This document shows, piece by piece, positions 27,030 to 36,030 of a DNA stretch of 64,000 bases. A program made the position numbers and the translations under genes. The stretch's first letter is position 1. Each line of letters starts with the position of its first letter. Source of the DNA: Roseiarcus sp963775575 (GTDB lineage Bacteria > Pseudomonadota > Alphaproteobacteria > Rhizobiales > Beijerinckiaceae); NCBI GenBank assembly GCA_963775575.1, contig CAVZJG010000001.1, forward strand, positions 33,832 to 97,831, in the 5' to 3' direction. The notes under the pieces were generated by a model. The model was not told where the DNA came from. It searched no databases and saw only the letters and a list, made by a program, of their open reading frames with translations.

Positions 27030-28102
27030 GGCTCGCGCGTCGGGAAGACCAGCGCCTTGCCGGCGTCGACGCCTAGCCGCGCCTCAGCGCCCAGCGCCAG
27101 CCTTCGCCGGGAGCGGAACCAGACCTCCGCGCTGCCCGAGCCAATTCCGCCGCACAGGAATGCGTGGCCGTGGAATTCGCAGCTCGTCACCGTGACGGGG
27201 ATCGAGACCGCCGCCTCGGCCTCGACCGTCATGTCCTCGGGCCTCGCGGCGACGACGATCGAATCGCCGACCGCCATCGGCGCCCGGGCGACGCCGCCGA
27301 GGTTCGCGCCGCCGATCCTGACGCTCGTGCGCTCGCCGTCGAGCGCGGTGAGGGCGCCAGCCAGCCGATTGCGGAAGCCCATGAATTCCGCGACGTCGAT
27401 ATGCGCGGGGCGAGCGTAGAGCTCGTCCGGCGCGCCGATCTGGCGCACCGCGCCCTCGCGCATCACGACGATGCGGTCGGCGAGCGACAGCGCTTCCTCC
27501 TGATCGTGCGTGACGTAGATCGTCGTCGCGCCGAGCGAATTGTGGATGCGGCGGATTTCCGCGCGCATTTCGATTCGCAGCTTGGCGTCGAGATTGGAAA
27601 GCGGTTCGTCCATCAGCACTAGCGGCGGTTCGACGACGATAGCGCGCGCGATGGCGACGCGCTGCTGCTGACCGCCCGAAAGCTGGCCCGGCAGCTTGTC
27701 CTCCTGGCCCTGCAGGCGCACCATTGCGATCGTTTCGTCGACCTTGCGCGCGATTTCGGCCTTGGCCGCGCCGCGCATCTTCAGGCCGAAGCCGATGTTG
27801 GCGCGCACGCTCATGTGCGGAAACAGCGCATAGTTCTGGAACACCATGCCGAAGCCGCGTTGCTCCGGCCGCAGCGTGTCGATGCGGGTCGAATCGAGCC
27901 AGATGCCGCCGGACGTGGCGGGCGTCAGGCCGGCGAGAATGTTCAGCGTCGTCGATTTGCCGCAGCCGGAGGGCCCCAGAAGGGCGACGAACTCCCCCTT
28001 TTCGATCGTCAGGTCGACATCCTTGAGCGCCTGCATCGAACCGAACGCGCGGCTGAGTTTGTCGAAGCGCAATTCCCTGAAGTTCGCCGCCCGGATGCCC
28101 AT
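27026..28102 (-). CDS. ABC transporter ATP-binding protein (PotA/MalK type with TOBE domain)
   Basis: 358 residues. Walker A GPSGCGKST, Q-loop FQNYALFPHMSV, signature LSGGQQQRVAIARA, Walker B LVLMDEPLSNLDAKLR, His switch VTHDQEEA. The C-terminal about 110 residues are an OB-fold TOBE domain (RPEDMTVEAEAAVSIPVTVTSCEFHGHAF). Energises import through the two permeases encoded downstream. Separated by 3 bp from the binding-protein gene. Confidence 0.92.
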   Translation of the reverse strand: MGIRAANFRELRFDKLSRAFGSMQALKDVDLTIEKGEFVALLGPSGCGKSTTLNILAGLTPATSGGIWLDSTRIDTLRPEQRGFGMVFQNYALFPHMSVRANIGFGLKMRGAAKAEIARKVDETIAMVRLQGQEDKLPGQLSGGQQQRVAIARAIVVEPPLVLMDEPLSNLDAKLRIEMRAEIRRIHNSLGATTIYVTHDQEEALSLADRIVVMREGAVRQIGAPDELYARPAHIDVAEFMGFRNRLAGALTALDGERTSVRIGGANLGGVARAPMAVGDSIVVAARPEDMTVEAEAAVSIPVTVTSCEFHGHAFLCGGIGSGSAEVWFRSRRRLALGAEARLGVDAGKALVFPTREP

Positions 28103-28105
28103 CGC

Positions 28106-29293
28106 TCAGCCTTTGCGCTTCGAACCGCCGACGCGCTCGTCCCACAGCTTGAACGCGGCGACCATGGCGTCCGCGGGCAGCGGCAGCTCGATCGGGTGGC
28201 TCGCGATCATTTCGTCGTATTCGGGCCGGCCAAATTCCTTCAGCGCGTCCTGGCTTTCCTGCGGCGCCATCGACAGCGGCACATCCTTCACCGCGGGGCC
28301 AGGATAAAAATACCCCTTGTCGTAGGCGTAGGCCTGACTGTTCGGCTGCAGCATGTAGCTCATGAGATCGAAGAGAACGGCGAGCTTGTCGTCGGCGACG
28401 CCCTTGGCAACGCACATGTAATGCGCGTCGGCGACCCAGTGCATGCCGCCCAGCGCGATGACCTTCGCCTCCCTGGGCACGATTCCGAGCACGCGAGGAT
28501 TGATGTCCCAACCGGTCGTCGAAGCGATCATGTCGCGCGAACCCTCGCCGAGCTCCTTCATCGTCGCGCCGGTGCCGGACGGATAATACTCGATGTTGTC
28601 GCCGAGCGCCTTCAAGAACGACCAGGTCTTGTCCCAGCCGGTCTTCGGATCGCTCGGGTCGGCGTCGCCGAGCAGATAAGGCAGTCCCATCAGGAAGGTG
28701 CGGCCCGGCCCGGAATTCGCCGGACGCGCGTACATAAAGCGGTCCTGATTCTCCTTGCTCCAGGCGAGAAGCTCTTCGGCCGTTTTCGGAGGCTTGGCGA
28801 CTCTGTCGGGCATGTATTCGAGCAGCGGGCCGGAGGGATAATAAGTCACGACGACGCCTTGCCCGCGCGCCAGCGTCTGCATCTTCGCCGCCGCCGGCAG
28901 ATAGATCTCGTCGAGCTTCGGCAGATCTCCGGCGTGCGCCGGCAGCAGTTCGACCCACAGCCCTTGTTCGATGCCGGCGGCGAGCGCGTCCGTTCCGGTG
29001 AGCACCAGATCGATGTCGACGCGATTGGCGTTCTGCTGCGCCTTGATCTTGGCCGGCAGTTCCGGCGCCAGCGACTGCGTGAAGGTCAAGCGCGAGACGA
29101 AATTGGGCTTCGCCGCGCGATAGGCTTCGAGCGCCTTCTGGGTGAGAGCCAGGTTGCCGGCGACGTCGATGATGTTGAGCGAAACAGGCGAGAGCGGCGG
29201 CGGCGCGGCGAAGGCGCGCCCGGAAAGAGTGGCGAGACCGAGCGCGCTCGCCGAAATTTTCGTAAAGGCGCGGCGCGTGAAGTGGCTGTTCAT
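28106..29293 (-). CDS. ABC transporter substrate-binding protein, Tat-exported
   Basis: 395 residues. The N-terminus MNSHFTRRAFTKISASALGLATLSGRAFA is a twin-arginine signal (TRRAFTK), so the protein is probably exported folded. The mature part is a family 1 extracellular solute-binding protein (ALEAYRAAKPNFVSRLTFTQS..., GQGVVVTYYPSGPLLEY..., MSYMLQPNSQAYAYDKGYFYPG). The ATG at 29293 has GGGGAG six bases upstream; a longer frame into the 89-nt repeat is rejected. Leads a four-gene importer operon. Ligand not predictable. Confidence 0.88.
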   Translation of the reverse strand: MNSHFTRRAFTKISASALGLATLSGRAFAAPPPLSPVSLNIIDVAGNLALTQKALEAYRAAKPNFVSRLTFTQSLAPELPAKIKAQQNANRVDIDLVLTGTDALAAGIEQGLWVELLPAHAGDLPKLDEIYLPAAAKMQTLARGQGVVVTYYPSGPLLEYMPDRVAKPPKTAEELLAWSKENQDRFMYARPANSGPGRTFLMGLPYLLGDADPSDPKTGWDKTWSFLKALGDNIEYYPSGTGATMKELGEGSRDMIASTTGWDINPRVLGIVPREAKVIALGGMHWVADAHYMCVAKGVADDKLAVLFDLMSYMLQPNSQAYAYDKGYFYPGPAVKDVPLSMAPQESQDALKEFGRPEYDEMIASHPIELPLPADAMVAAFKLWDERVGGSKRKG

Positions 29294-29406
29294 CGTTTTC
29301 TCCCCTTCGATGGTCGTGGGAACCTCAGAGCTTATACGCGTTCTTGGCCGGCCCGTGGCATTGTCACGTTGGCCAAGAATAGCGGATTCTGGCGGGGTTC
29401 GGCGCC

Positions 29407-29495
29407 ACCCATGGGGCTCCCCAAGCCATTGATTTCCCTGTCCGCAACACATAGGCGCGTCGCGCGGTTGACAAATAAAACTCGCGAACGTGACA
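29407..29495. repeat. 89-nt direct repeat, right copy
   Basis: Partner of 24806-24894. It lies between the ABC operon and the uxuA end, so the two copies delimit a 4.6-kb cassette inside the island. Confidence 0.75.
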
Positions 29496-29526
29496 ATGCC
29501 GTCCTGATCCATCCCAGGGACTGACT

Positions 29527-30717
29527 TCAGCGAATTCGCCCGGCGCGGAAGGCCTCGATGGTGCGCATCACGCCACGCAGTTCCGCCAGCCCCTTGAGCC
29601 GCCCGATGCAGGAGTAGCCAGGGTTGACCTTCTTGCCAATGTCGTCCAGCAGCAGATGACCGTGGTCAGGCCGCATCGGGATTTGCGCGTCCGGCCGCCC
29701 CTCGGCTGTCCGCCGCTCCTCCTCGCGCATGATCACGGCAGCCACGCCAATCAGGTCCGTGTCGCCGTCGAGATGCGCCGCCTCGTAGAACGAACCGTCG
29801 GCTTCATGCGTGGTGTTGCGCAGATGGACGAAGTGGATGCGCGGGGCGAACTCCTCAGCCATGGCGACCAAGTCGTTTTTGGTGTTGGAGCCGAACGAGC
29901 CGGTGCAGAGCGTCAGCCCGCAGGCCTGGCTTGGCGCCGCCTCGAACATCGCGCGCACATCCGCGGCGGTGGACATTACCCGCGGCAACCCGAACAGCGG
30001 GAAGGCGGGATCGTCGGCGTGGATGCCTAGCCGTGCGCCTTCCTCCTCCGCCACCGGGGCGATCTCGCGGAGGAATTCGATCAGGTTCGCACGCAGGTCG
30101 GCGGGCGTGATCTCCTTGTAGGCTTCGCACATCTTGCGAAAACCGGCGCGGTCGTAGGCGAAGTCACGCGCCGGCAGCCAGTCGATCAGGACCTTCTCCA
30201 GCTTGTCCATCTGCTCAGGCGAGGTTGCCTTGAAGCGGGCCTCGGCCGCAGCGATGCGGGCGGGCGTATAGTCCGCCGCGGCCCCGTTGCGGCGCAGCAC
30301 GAACAAGTCGTAGGCCGCGAAATCGACCGCATCGAACCGCAGCGCGTACCCTCCGCTGGGCAACTTCCACGCCAGCTCGGTGCGGGTCCAGTCGGTGATG
30401 ACCATGAAGTTGTAACAGATGGTTTTCACCCCGGCGCGCGCCACGTTGCGGATCGACTGCTTGTAGTTGTCGATCTTGCGCCGGAAGTCGCCGGAGCGGG
30501 TCTTGATTTCCTCCCCGACGCCGATGCTTTCGACCACCGCCCAGGTGAGCCCCGCGGCTTCCACCTCGGCTCGGCGCTTCGCCACCTCGGCTTCCGTCCA
30601 TACGCCGCCCTGGTTCAGATGATGCAGTGCGGTGACGATGCCGGCGGCGCCGGCCTGGCGCGCGTTTTCGAGCGTCACCGGATCATCGGGGCCAAACCAT
30701 CTCCAGGTCTCGAGCAC
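29527..30717 (-). CDS. uxuA: Mannonate dehydratase
   Basis: 396 residues. MLETWRWFGPDDPVTLENARQAGAAGIVTALHH is the standard UxuA N-terminus. Metal and active-site segments include HADDPAFPLFGLPRVMST, TLCTGSFGSNTKND, FVHLRNT and MRPDHGHLLLDD. Converts D-mannonate to 2-keto-3-deoxygluconate (KDG) in glucuronate breakdown. GTG start at 30717 with AAGGAG eight bases upstream. Directly follows the uxuB-type reductase gene on the same strand. Confidence 0.95.
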   Translation of the reverse strand: MLETWRWFGPDDPVTLENARQAGAAGIVTALHHLNQGGVWTEAEVAKRRAEVEAAGLTWAVVESIGVGEEIKTRSGDFRRKIDNYKQSIRNVARAGVKTICYNFMVITDWTRTELAWKLPSGGYALRFDAVDFAAYDLFVLRRNGAAADYTPARIAAAEARFKATSPEQMDKLEKVLIDWLPARDFAYDRAGFRKMCEAYKEITPADLRANLIEFLREIAPVAEEEGARLGIHADDPAFPLFGLPRVMSTAADVRAMFEAAPSQACGLTLCTGSFGSNTKNDLVAMAEEFAPRIHFVHLRNTTHEADGSFYEAAHLDGDTDLIGVAAVIMREEERRTAEGRPDAQIPMRPDHGHLLLDDIGKKVNPGYSCIGRLKGLAELRGVMRTIEAFRAGRIR

Positions 30718-30732
30718 AGTGGTGTCTCCTTG

Positions 30733-32273
30733 TCAGGATATGGACCTCTCCCCCTTGGGAAACGTGTCGCGCGTGCACGCCGTCAGCGCCGGTCTGACGC
30801 CGACCGCGAGGATCTGGTCGAGATCCTTCACCACCTGAGCGCGGAACGCGCTCTGCGCGACCAGTTCGGGGGGAAGATCTCGGTGATCGCGAACAACGCC
30901 TCGGCCAGGCGCGCGGCGTTGCGTCCGCAGCTTTGGCCGATGCGCACCAGCCGGGCCGCCAGCGGATCATGGATGTCGTACGCCAAGCCCTGATCGTCGA
31001 CGCACAGGACGAACCGCATCCACGCCGCGACCACGAAGGCGATCCGCCGTGCCGAACCACCCGCATGCAGCCGGTCGAGCGCCGGCTCCAGTAACCGCGG
31101 TGGCAGCTTCTGCGAGCCGTCCGAGGCGATCTGCAAGGTCAGATGCCGGATATTCGGGTTCCGGTAGCGGCCGGCGAGTTCCTCGGTGTAGTGCGTGATG
31201 TCGACGCCGGGAACGGGCGGCGCCGTCGGCACTAGGTCCTCGGTCCAAAGCTGGGCGATGAAGCGGGCGACGACGGGGTCGCCGAAGGCTGCCGCAACGG
31301 TCTCGAGACCGGCCGGCACGCCGATATAGGCCATCGCCGAATGCGTGCCGTTGAGACAGCGCAGTTTCATGATCTCAAACGGCAGCACGTCGTCCACCAG
31401 GGTCGCGCCGACGTCTTCCCAGCGCGGCCGCCCAGCGGTGAAGCGATCCTCGATGACCCACTGGCGGAACGGTTCGCAGATCACCGGCCACGCATCGATC
31501 AGTCCGAGCCGGGCAGAGATGCTTTGGCGGTCCTCGTCGCGCGTGGCTGGGGTGATACGGTCGACCATAGTGTTGGGGAAGCTGACGGACTCGGCGACGA
31601 AGCGGGCGAGCTCAGGGTCGCGCAGGGCGGCAAAGCGGGTGACGATGCCGTGCGCCTTGCTGCCGTTCTGCGAGAGGTTGTCGCAGACCAGCACGGTAAA
31701 CGGCCCCAGCCCGGCGGCGCGGCGGCGGCGGATCGCCTCGGTCAGCAGGCCGGGCACGCTGCGCGGCAGCGCATCCGCCGTCAGGTCGGCGACGATGGCG
31801 GGATGCGCCTCGTCCAGGGCGCCGGTGGCGGCATCCTGGCAGTAGCCCTTCTCGGAGACTGTCAGGGTGACGATGCGGGTCGCCGGCGCCGTCATGCGAG
31901 CTAGGGCCAGCCCCGGATCTTCGGGCGCCGCCAACACCTCGCGCAGTGAGCCGACGACGCGCAGCCGATCCCCCGCGGCGTCGCGCAGCGCCACGGTGTA
32001 GAGGCCATCCTGAGGCGTCAAAGCCTGTCGCGGCGCCGACGAGAGCGGGTTGACGCCGATGATGCCCCAGTCGTGGGCGCCGGCGGCGAGGATGTCGTCG
32101 GTGTAGACCGCCAGATGGGCGCGCATGAAGGCGCCGACGCCGAGATGGACGATGCCGGGGCTGATGCCGGCGGGGTCGTAGGCCGGTCGCGCCACGTCCG
32201 CCGGCAGGCCGGCCAGCGTCGCCAGCGACAAACGCCTGGTCGGAACGGCGGCGGCAAAATTCAAGGGGCTCAC
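30733..32273 (-). CDS. uxuB: Fructuronate reductase / mannitol dehydrogenase family, apparent 3' frameshift
   Basis: Polyol dehydrogenase family: GIVHLGVGAFMRAHLAVYTDD (NAD-binding), DNLSQNG, FPNTMVDRITP and KLRCLNGTHSAMAYIG with the catalytic Lys. Reduces D-fructuronate to D-mannonate, feeding UxuA. GTG start at 32273 follows AAGGAGG by 6 nt. The uninterrupted frame stops at 30828 after an atypical tail. Past a G6 tract (30868-30873; C6 in the coding strand) another frame continues the family C-terminus, FRAQVVKDLDQILAVGVRP, to a stop at 30733. Either a one-base indel or a sequencing error in the homopolymer. Divergent from exuT. Confidence 0.85.
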
Positions 32274-32465
32274 GTCACGCCTCCTTAGCTGCCAGGACTG
32301 ATCTCCTGGCGCATCCACCATCGGCGCCTGGAACGTCTCACGTTGCCTTGCCGACCGCCAGCCCTCATGTGTTGTCAGTCGCAGCCAACTGCCGCGGGCG
32401 GTCAATCAGCCGGCAAACTCCGCTGCCCTGCGACGCCGCGGGCGCCGATAATCGGTAACCGTCGT

Positions 32466-32487
32466 GGTCTGAGTAGTTTCCGAACCT
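32466..32487. repeat. 22-bp repeat in the uxuB-exuT promoter region
   Basis: Begins GGTCTGAGTAGTTTCCGAA; an identical 22-bp copy lies at 34318-34339 upstream of uxaC. It is followed 20 bp later by the palindrome at 32508. Possible regulator site or a short duplication at a rearrangement junction. Confidence 0.6.
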
Positions 32488-32507
32488 GCCCCCGGCGGTC
32501 ATGCCGT

Positions 32508-32526
32508 GGTACGTCACATACGTACC
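32508..32526. promoter_or_regulatory. Palindromic operator candidate between uxuB and exuT
   Basis: GGTACGTCACATACGTACC: perfect 7-bp arms and a 5-bp centre, in the 400-bp divergent promoter region. Size and symmetry suit a GntR- or LacI-type regulator of hexuronate genes. No such regulator is encoded in the island, so it would be encoded elsewhere. Confidence 0.55.
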
Positions 32527-32675
32527 AAAAATTATTAGTTCTCCTTGGTTTTTTCCAAATTCCGATAGGCAGTTGGAGGACGCTTCAAGGCGTCCTCGCC
32601 GTGGGTAAATGAGCGTTCTCGGCGTCCTCGCTGACGCCGATGCGGGCCATGCGAGCGACTGGGGAGAAAACAGCA

Positions 32676-33992
32676 ATGGCGGACGGAACTCTTGCCGTAG
32701 CACCGGGCTTGGCCAGTACGGTGCTTACGAGAATCGGCTACTACCGCTGGACAATTTGTGCCCTGCTGTTTTTCGCCACAACCATCAACTACATGGATCG
32801 GCAGGTTATCGGACTGCTGAAGCCAACCTTGATGGGGGATCTGCACTGGACAGAGACCGACTTTGGCGACATTGTCGCAACGTTTTCCCTGTTCTACGCC
32901 TTCGGCTACGTCGGCGTCGGCCGCCTCATGGACAAGGTCGGCGTCAGGCTCGGCTTGTCCTGCTCCGTCGCCGCGTGGAGCGTGTTCGCCTGCCTGCACG
33001 CCGCGATGAGTAGCGTTCTGGGCTTCAAGTTTGTCCGCGGCGGCCTGGGCGTCGCCGAAGGCGGCAACTTTCCAGCCTGCATCAAGAGTGTAGCGGAGTG
33101 GTTCCCGGTCAAGGAGCGCGCTCTGGCCACCGGCATTTTCAACGCGGGGAGCAATGTCGGTGCGGTCGCTGCGCCGATCATCGTGCCGCTTCTCCTGCTG
33201 TTCGCGAGCTGGCGGGTCGCTTTCCTGGTCACCGGCGCCATCGGCTTCGTCTGGGTGATTGCCTGGCTCCTGATCTACCGCAAGCCGGAAGAGCATCCGA
33301 AACTGTCGGCTGCGGAACTGGCCTATATTCGCAGCGATCCGGTGACTGACCAAGTGCGTATTCCGTGGCTCAAGCTGCTGGGCTATCGGGGAACATGGGC
33401 CAATATCGCCGGCACTTGCCTCAGCGCGCCGGTTTGGTGGTTCTATCTCAACTGGGTTCCAGGCTTCCTCTCCAAGCAATTCGGCATCAATCTCATGGAC
33501 GCCATGCTGCCGTTGGTCGTCATCTACTGCATGGCGGATATCGGCAGCGTCGGCGGGGGCTGGCTGTCGTCCCACCTCATCAAGCGAGGGGTCAAGACTC
33601 TGCGGGCGCGCAAGATCGCGTTCCTGGTCTGCGGCCTGTGCGTCTTGCCGGTTTTCCTGGCATCAGATGTCGACAACGTGTGGTGGGCGGTCCTGCTGAT
33701 CGCTGTGGCGGCGTCGGCCCATCAGGGCTATTCGGCCAACGTCTACACCATCGTGTCAGACACCATGCCACAGAGCGCCGTCGCCTCGGTGGTCGGGATC
33801 GGCGGATTCTGCGCCTACATCGTCAGCATGTTCGTGTCGATGGGCGTCGGACGCCTGCTGGATGCGACCAACGGCAATTATCGGATCCTGTTCGGTGTCG
33901 CGTCATCGCTATATCTGATTGGACTGGTCATCATGCATTTGATCCTGCCGAAGACCGGGTCAGGCAAGACGCCCGCTGGCATTGAGGTCTGA
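32676..33992 (+). CDS. exuT: Hexuronate transporter, MFS family (ExuT-like)
   Basis: 438 residues, about 12 membrane helices. TTINYMDRQVIGLLKPTL is the diagnostic motif of the anion:cation symporter/hexuronate subgroup; GVAEGGNFPACIKSVAEWFPVKERALATGIFNAGSNVG is the conserved helix 4-5 region. Imports glucuronate/galacturonate with protons. ATG at 32676 (MADGTLAV) with GGGGAG upstream is preferred over one 12 codons earlier. Divergent from uxuB and followed by uxaC, fitting uptake for the hexuronate pathway. Confidence 0.9.
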   Translation: MADGTLAVAPGLASTVLTRIGYYRWTICALLFFATTINYMDRQVIGLLKPTLMGDLHWTETDFGDIVATFSLFYAFGYVGVGRLMDKVGVRLGLSCSVAAWSVFACLHAAMSSVLGFKFVRGGLGVAEGGNFPACIKSVAEWFPVKERALATGIFNAGSNVGAVAAPIIVPLLLLFASWRVAFLVTGAIGFVWVIAWLLIYRKPEEHPKLSAAELAYIRSDPVTDQVRIPWLKLLGYRGTWANIAGTCLSAPVWWFYLNWVPGFLSKQFGINLMDAMLPLVVIYCMADIGSVGGGWLSSHLIKRGVKTLRARKIAFLVCGLCVLPVFLASDVDNVWWAVLLIAVAASAHQGYSANVYTIVSDTMPQSAVASVVGIGGFCAYIVSMFVSMGVGRLLDATNGNYRILFGVASSLYLIGLVIMHLILPKTGSGKTPAGIEV

Positions 33993-34421
33993 CCAGGAAC
34001 TTGCCCCCCTGCCGTTCGGGCGCATCAGGCCTGGCGCCCAAGGCCTGCATCGCCCCGCGGATATACCACGGCAATTCGCGAATGCTGTCCCGATGGGCTC
34101 GGGTCCGCAGCAGATCATCCAGGCTCCAGTCGTGCGGATTGGCCGGCGGATCGACGCGGACATGGGTGACGCCAAGCCGAGCCCAGCCGCGGTAGTCCTG
34201 GTCATCGCGCGACCGTCGACGGTCCATTTGGCCTACCGCGGACTTTTGATCGGCGGGCAAGACCCTTCGAGCCAGCGTGAGGCGGCTGCAAACGCGCTGG
34301 GCCTGCGACTACAACGAGGTCTGAGTAGTTTCCGAACCTACTCGCGCCCTCCCGCGGAGTTACACTTTGCAAAAGGCGAGCGCCGCACTAGCCGTTCTGG
34401 TTCATTCGAAAGGAAACGCCG
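33993..34421. other. Gap between exuT and uxaC with a possible gene remnant
   Basis: 430 bp. On the minus strand a frame (about 34260 to 33931, overlapping the exuT end) reads DYRGWARLGVTHVRVDPPANPHDWSLDDLLRTRAHRDSIRELPWYIRGAMQALG, which looks protein-like, but I cannot assign it. It may be a decayed gene. The second copy of the 22-bp repeat lies at 34318. Confidence 0.35.
34318..34339. repeat. 22-bp repeat upstream of uxaC
   Basis: Identical to 32466-32487 and in the same orientation, about 80 bp before the uxaC start. Confidence 0.6.
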
Positions 34422-35822
34422 ATGATGAACGACGACCGTCTTTTCCCCGCCGAACCGACGACCCGCGCCATCGCCCGCCGCCTGTTCCAGGAGGTGCGCG
34501 GGCTGCCGATCCTATCGCCGCACGGCCACACCGATCCGCGCTGGTTCGCGGAGAACCAGCCGTTCCCCGATCCGGCGCAACTCTTCGTGACGCCGGACCA
34601 TTATGTGTTTCGCATGCTCTACAGCCAAGGCGTAGCGCTGGAGGATCTCGGCGTGCCGCGCGTCGACGGCGGCCCGGTCGAAGCCGATCCGCGACGCATT
34701 TGGCGGCTTTTCGCCGAGCACTACCGTCTCTTCGCCGGCACGCCGACCCGCCTGTGGCTCGATCATTCGTTCGAGACCTTGTTCGGCCTCACCGAGCTCT
34801 TGTCGCCGGCGAACGCCGATCGCCATTACGACGTCATCGCCGAAGCGCTGCAGCGGCCCGAATTCCGGCCGCGCGCGCTGCTCGAAAAGTTCAACATCGA
34901 GGTCATCGCCACCACCGAGAGCGCGCTGGACGATCTGCGCTGGCACAAAGCCATTCGCGAGTCGGGCTGGCGCGGGCGCGTCGTCACCACCTACCGGCCG
35001 GACTCGGTCGTCGACCCGGCGTTCCCCGGCTTTCGCGACAACGTCGCCAGGCTCGGCGCCATCGCCGGCGAAGACGCGACGACCTGGTCCGGCTATCTCG
35101 CCGCGCATCGCAAGCGCCGCGCCTTTTTCAAGGCGCACGGCGCCACAGCGACCGACCATGGACATCCGAGCGCGGCGACCGCAAATCTTGCGCCCGCCGA
35201 AGCGCGGGCGCTCTTCGCCCGCGTGATGGCCGACGTCCCTTCGGAAGCGGACGCTGAAGTCTTCCGGGCGCAGATGTTGACCGAAATGGCGGCGATGAGC
35301 CTCGACGACGGGCTGGTGATGCAAATCCATCCCGGTTCTTGGCGCAATCACAATCCTCTGGTTCACGCCCGCTTCGGCCGCGACAAGGGCGCGGACATTC
35401 CGACCCAGACCGACTACGTCCATGCGCTGAAGCCGCTGCTCGATCGCTTCGGCAACGAGAAGAACCTGACGGTCATTCTCTTCACCCTCGACGAGACCGC
35501 CTATTCGCGCGAGCTCGCGCCTCTGGCGGGCCACTACCCGGCTTTGCGGTTGGGGCCGCCCTGGTGGTTCTTCGATTCGGTCAACGGCATGCGCCGCTTT
35601 CGCGAATTGACGACCGAGACCGCGGGCTTCGCCAACACCGTCGGCTTCAACGACGACACGCGCGCCTTTCCCTCGATCCCGGGGCGCCACGACGTGGCGC
35701 GGCGCGTCGACTGCGCGTTCCTCGCCGAGCTCGTCGCCACGCATCAGCTCGATGAAGACGAGGCGCGCGACTGGGCGCGGGCCCTCGCCTACGGCCTCGC
35801 GAAGTCCGCCTATCGATTCTGA
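34422..35822 (+). CDS. uxaC: Glucuronate (uronate) isomerase
   Basis: 466 residues, the family's normal length. PILSPHGHTDPRWFAENQPFPDP carries the metal-binding HGH, and DHYVFRMLYSQGV, WLDHSFETLFGL, MQIHPGSWRNHN and GPPWWFFDSVNGMRRFRE are conserved UxaC blocks. Isomerises D-glucuronate to D-fructuronate and D-galacturonate to D-tagaturonate, the entry point for both branches encoded here. Start at 34422 or the adjacent ATG; AAAGGAAA lies just upstream. Confidence 0.95.
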   Translation: MMNDDRLFPAEPTTRAIARRLFQEVRGLPILSPHGHTDPRWFAENQPFPDPAQLFVTPDHYVFRMLYSQGVALEDLGVPRVDGGPVEADPRRIWRLFAEHYRLFAGTPTRLWLDHSFETLFGLTELLSPANADRHYDVIAEALQRPEFRPRALLEKFNIEVIATTESALDDLRWHKAIRESGWRGRVVTTYRPDSVVDPAFPGFRDNVARLGAIAGEDATTWSGYLAAHRKRRAFFKAHGATATDHGHPSAATANLAPAEARALFARVMADVPSEADAEVFRAQMLTEMAAMSLDDGLVMQIHPGSWRNHNPLVHARFGRDKGADIPTQTDYVHALKPLLDRFGNEKNLTVILFTLDETAYSRELAPLAGHYPALRLGPPWWFFDSVNGMRRFRELTTETAGFANTVGFNDDTRAFPSIPGRHDVARRVDCAFLAELVATHQLDEDEARDWARALAYGLAKSAYRF

Positions 35823-35860
35823 ATTGAGCAACGAAGCCGGGGAGCAAAAGGGAGGACAGC

Positions 35861-36001
35861 ATGTCACACTGCGATCTGACACGGCGCGGGTTCGCCAAGG
35901 GCGGCCCAGAACTGATCGGCTCGGCCGATGTTGTCGATCTTATGAATCCGACTTTTGCGCCGCGCTCGCCCGCTTATAATGCATATGCGTCATCGCAGTG
36001 A
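35861..36001 (+). pseudogene. 46-codon Tat-signal remnant
   Basis: ATG with GGGAGGA five bases upstream, reading MSHCDLTRRGFAKGGPELIG, the beginning of a twin-arginine signal like those of solute-binding proteins or dehydrogenases, then diverging into unrelated residues and stopping. It sits at the point where sequence composition changes from high G+C (uxaC) to the less biased uxaA-uxaB segment. Most likely the truncated 5' end of a gene cut at a recombination junction, possibly still translated. Confidence 0.55.
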
Positions 36002-36030
36002 CTCACATCAGGACCGCAGGAACAGCATTG

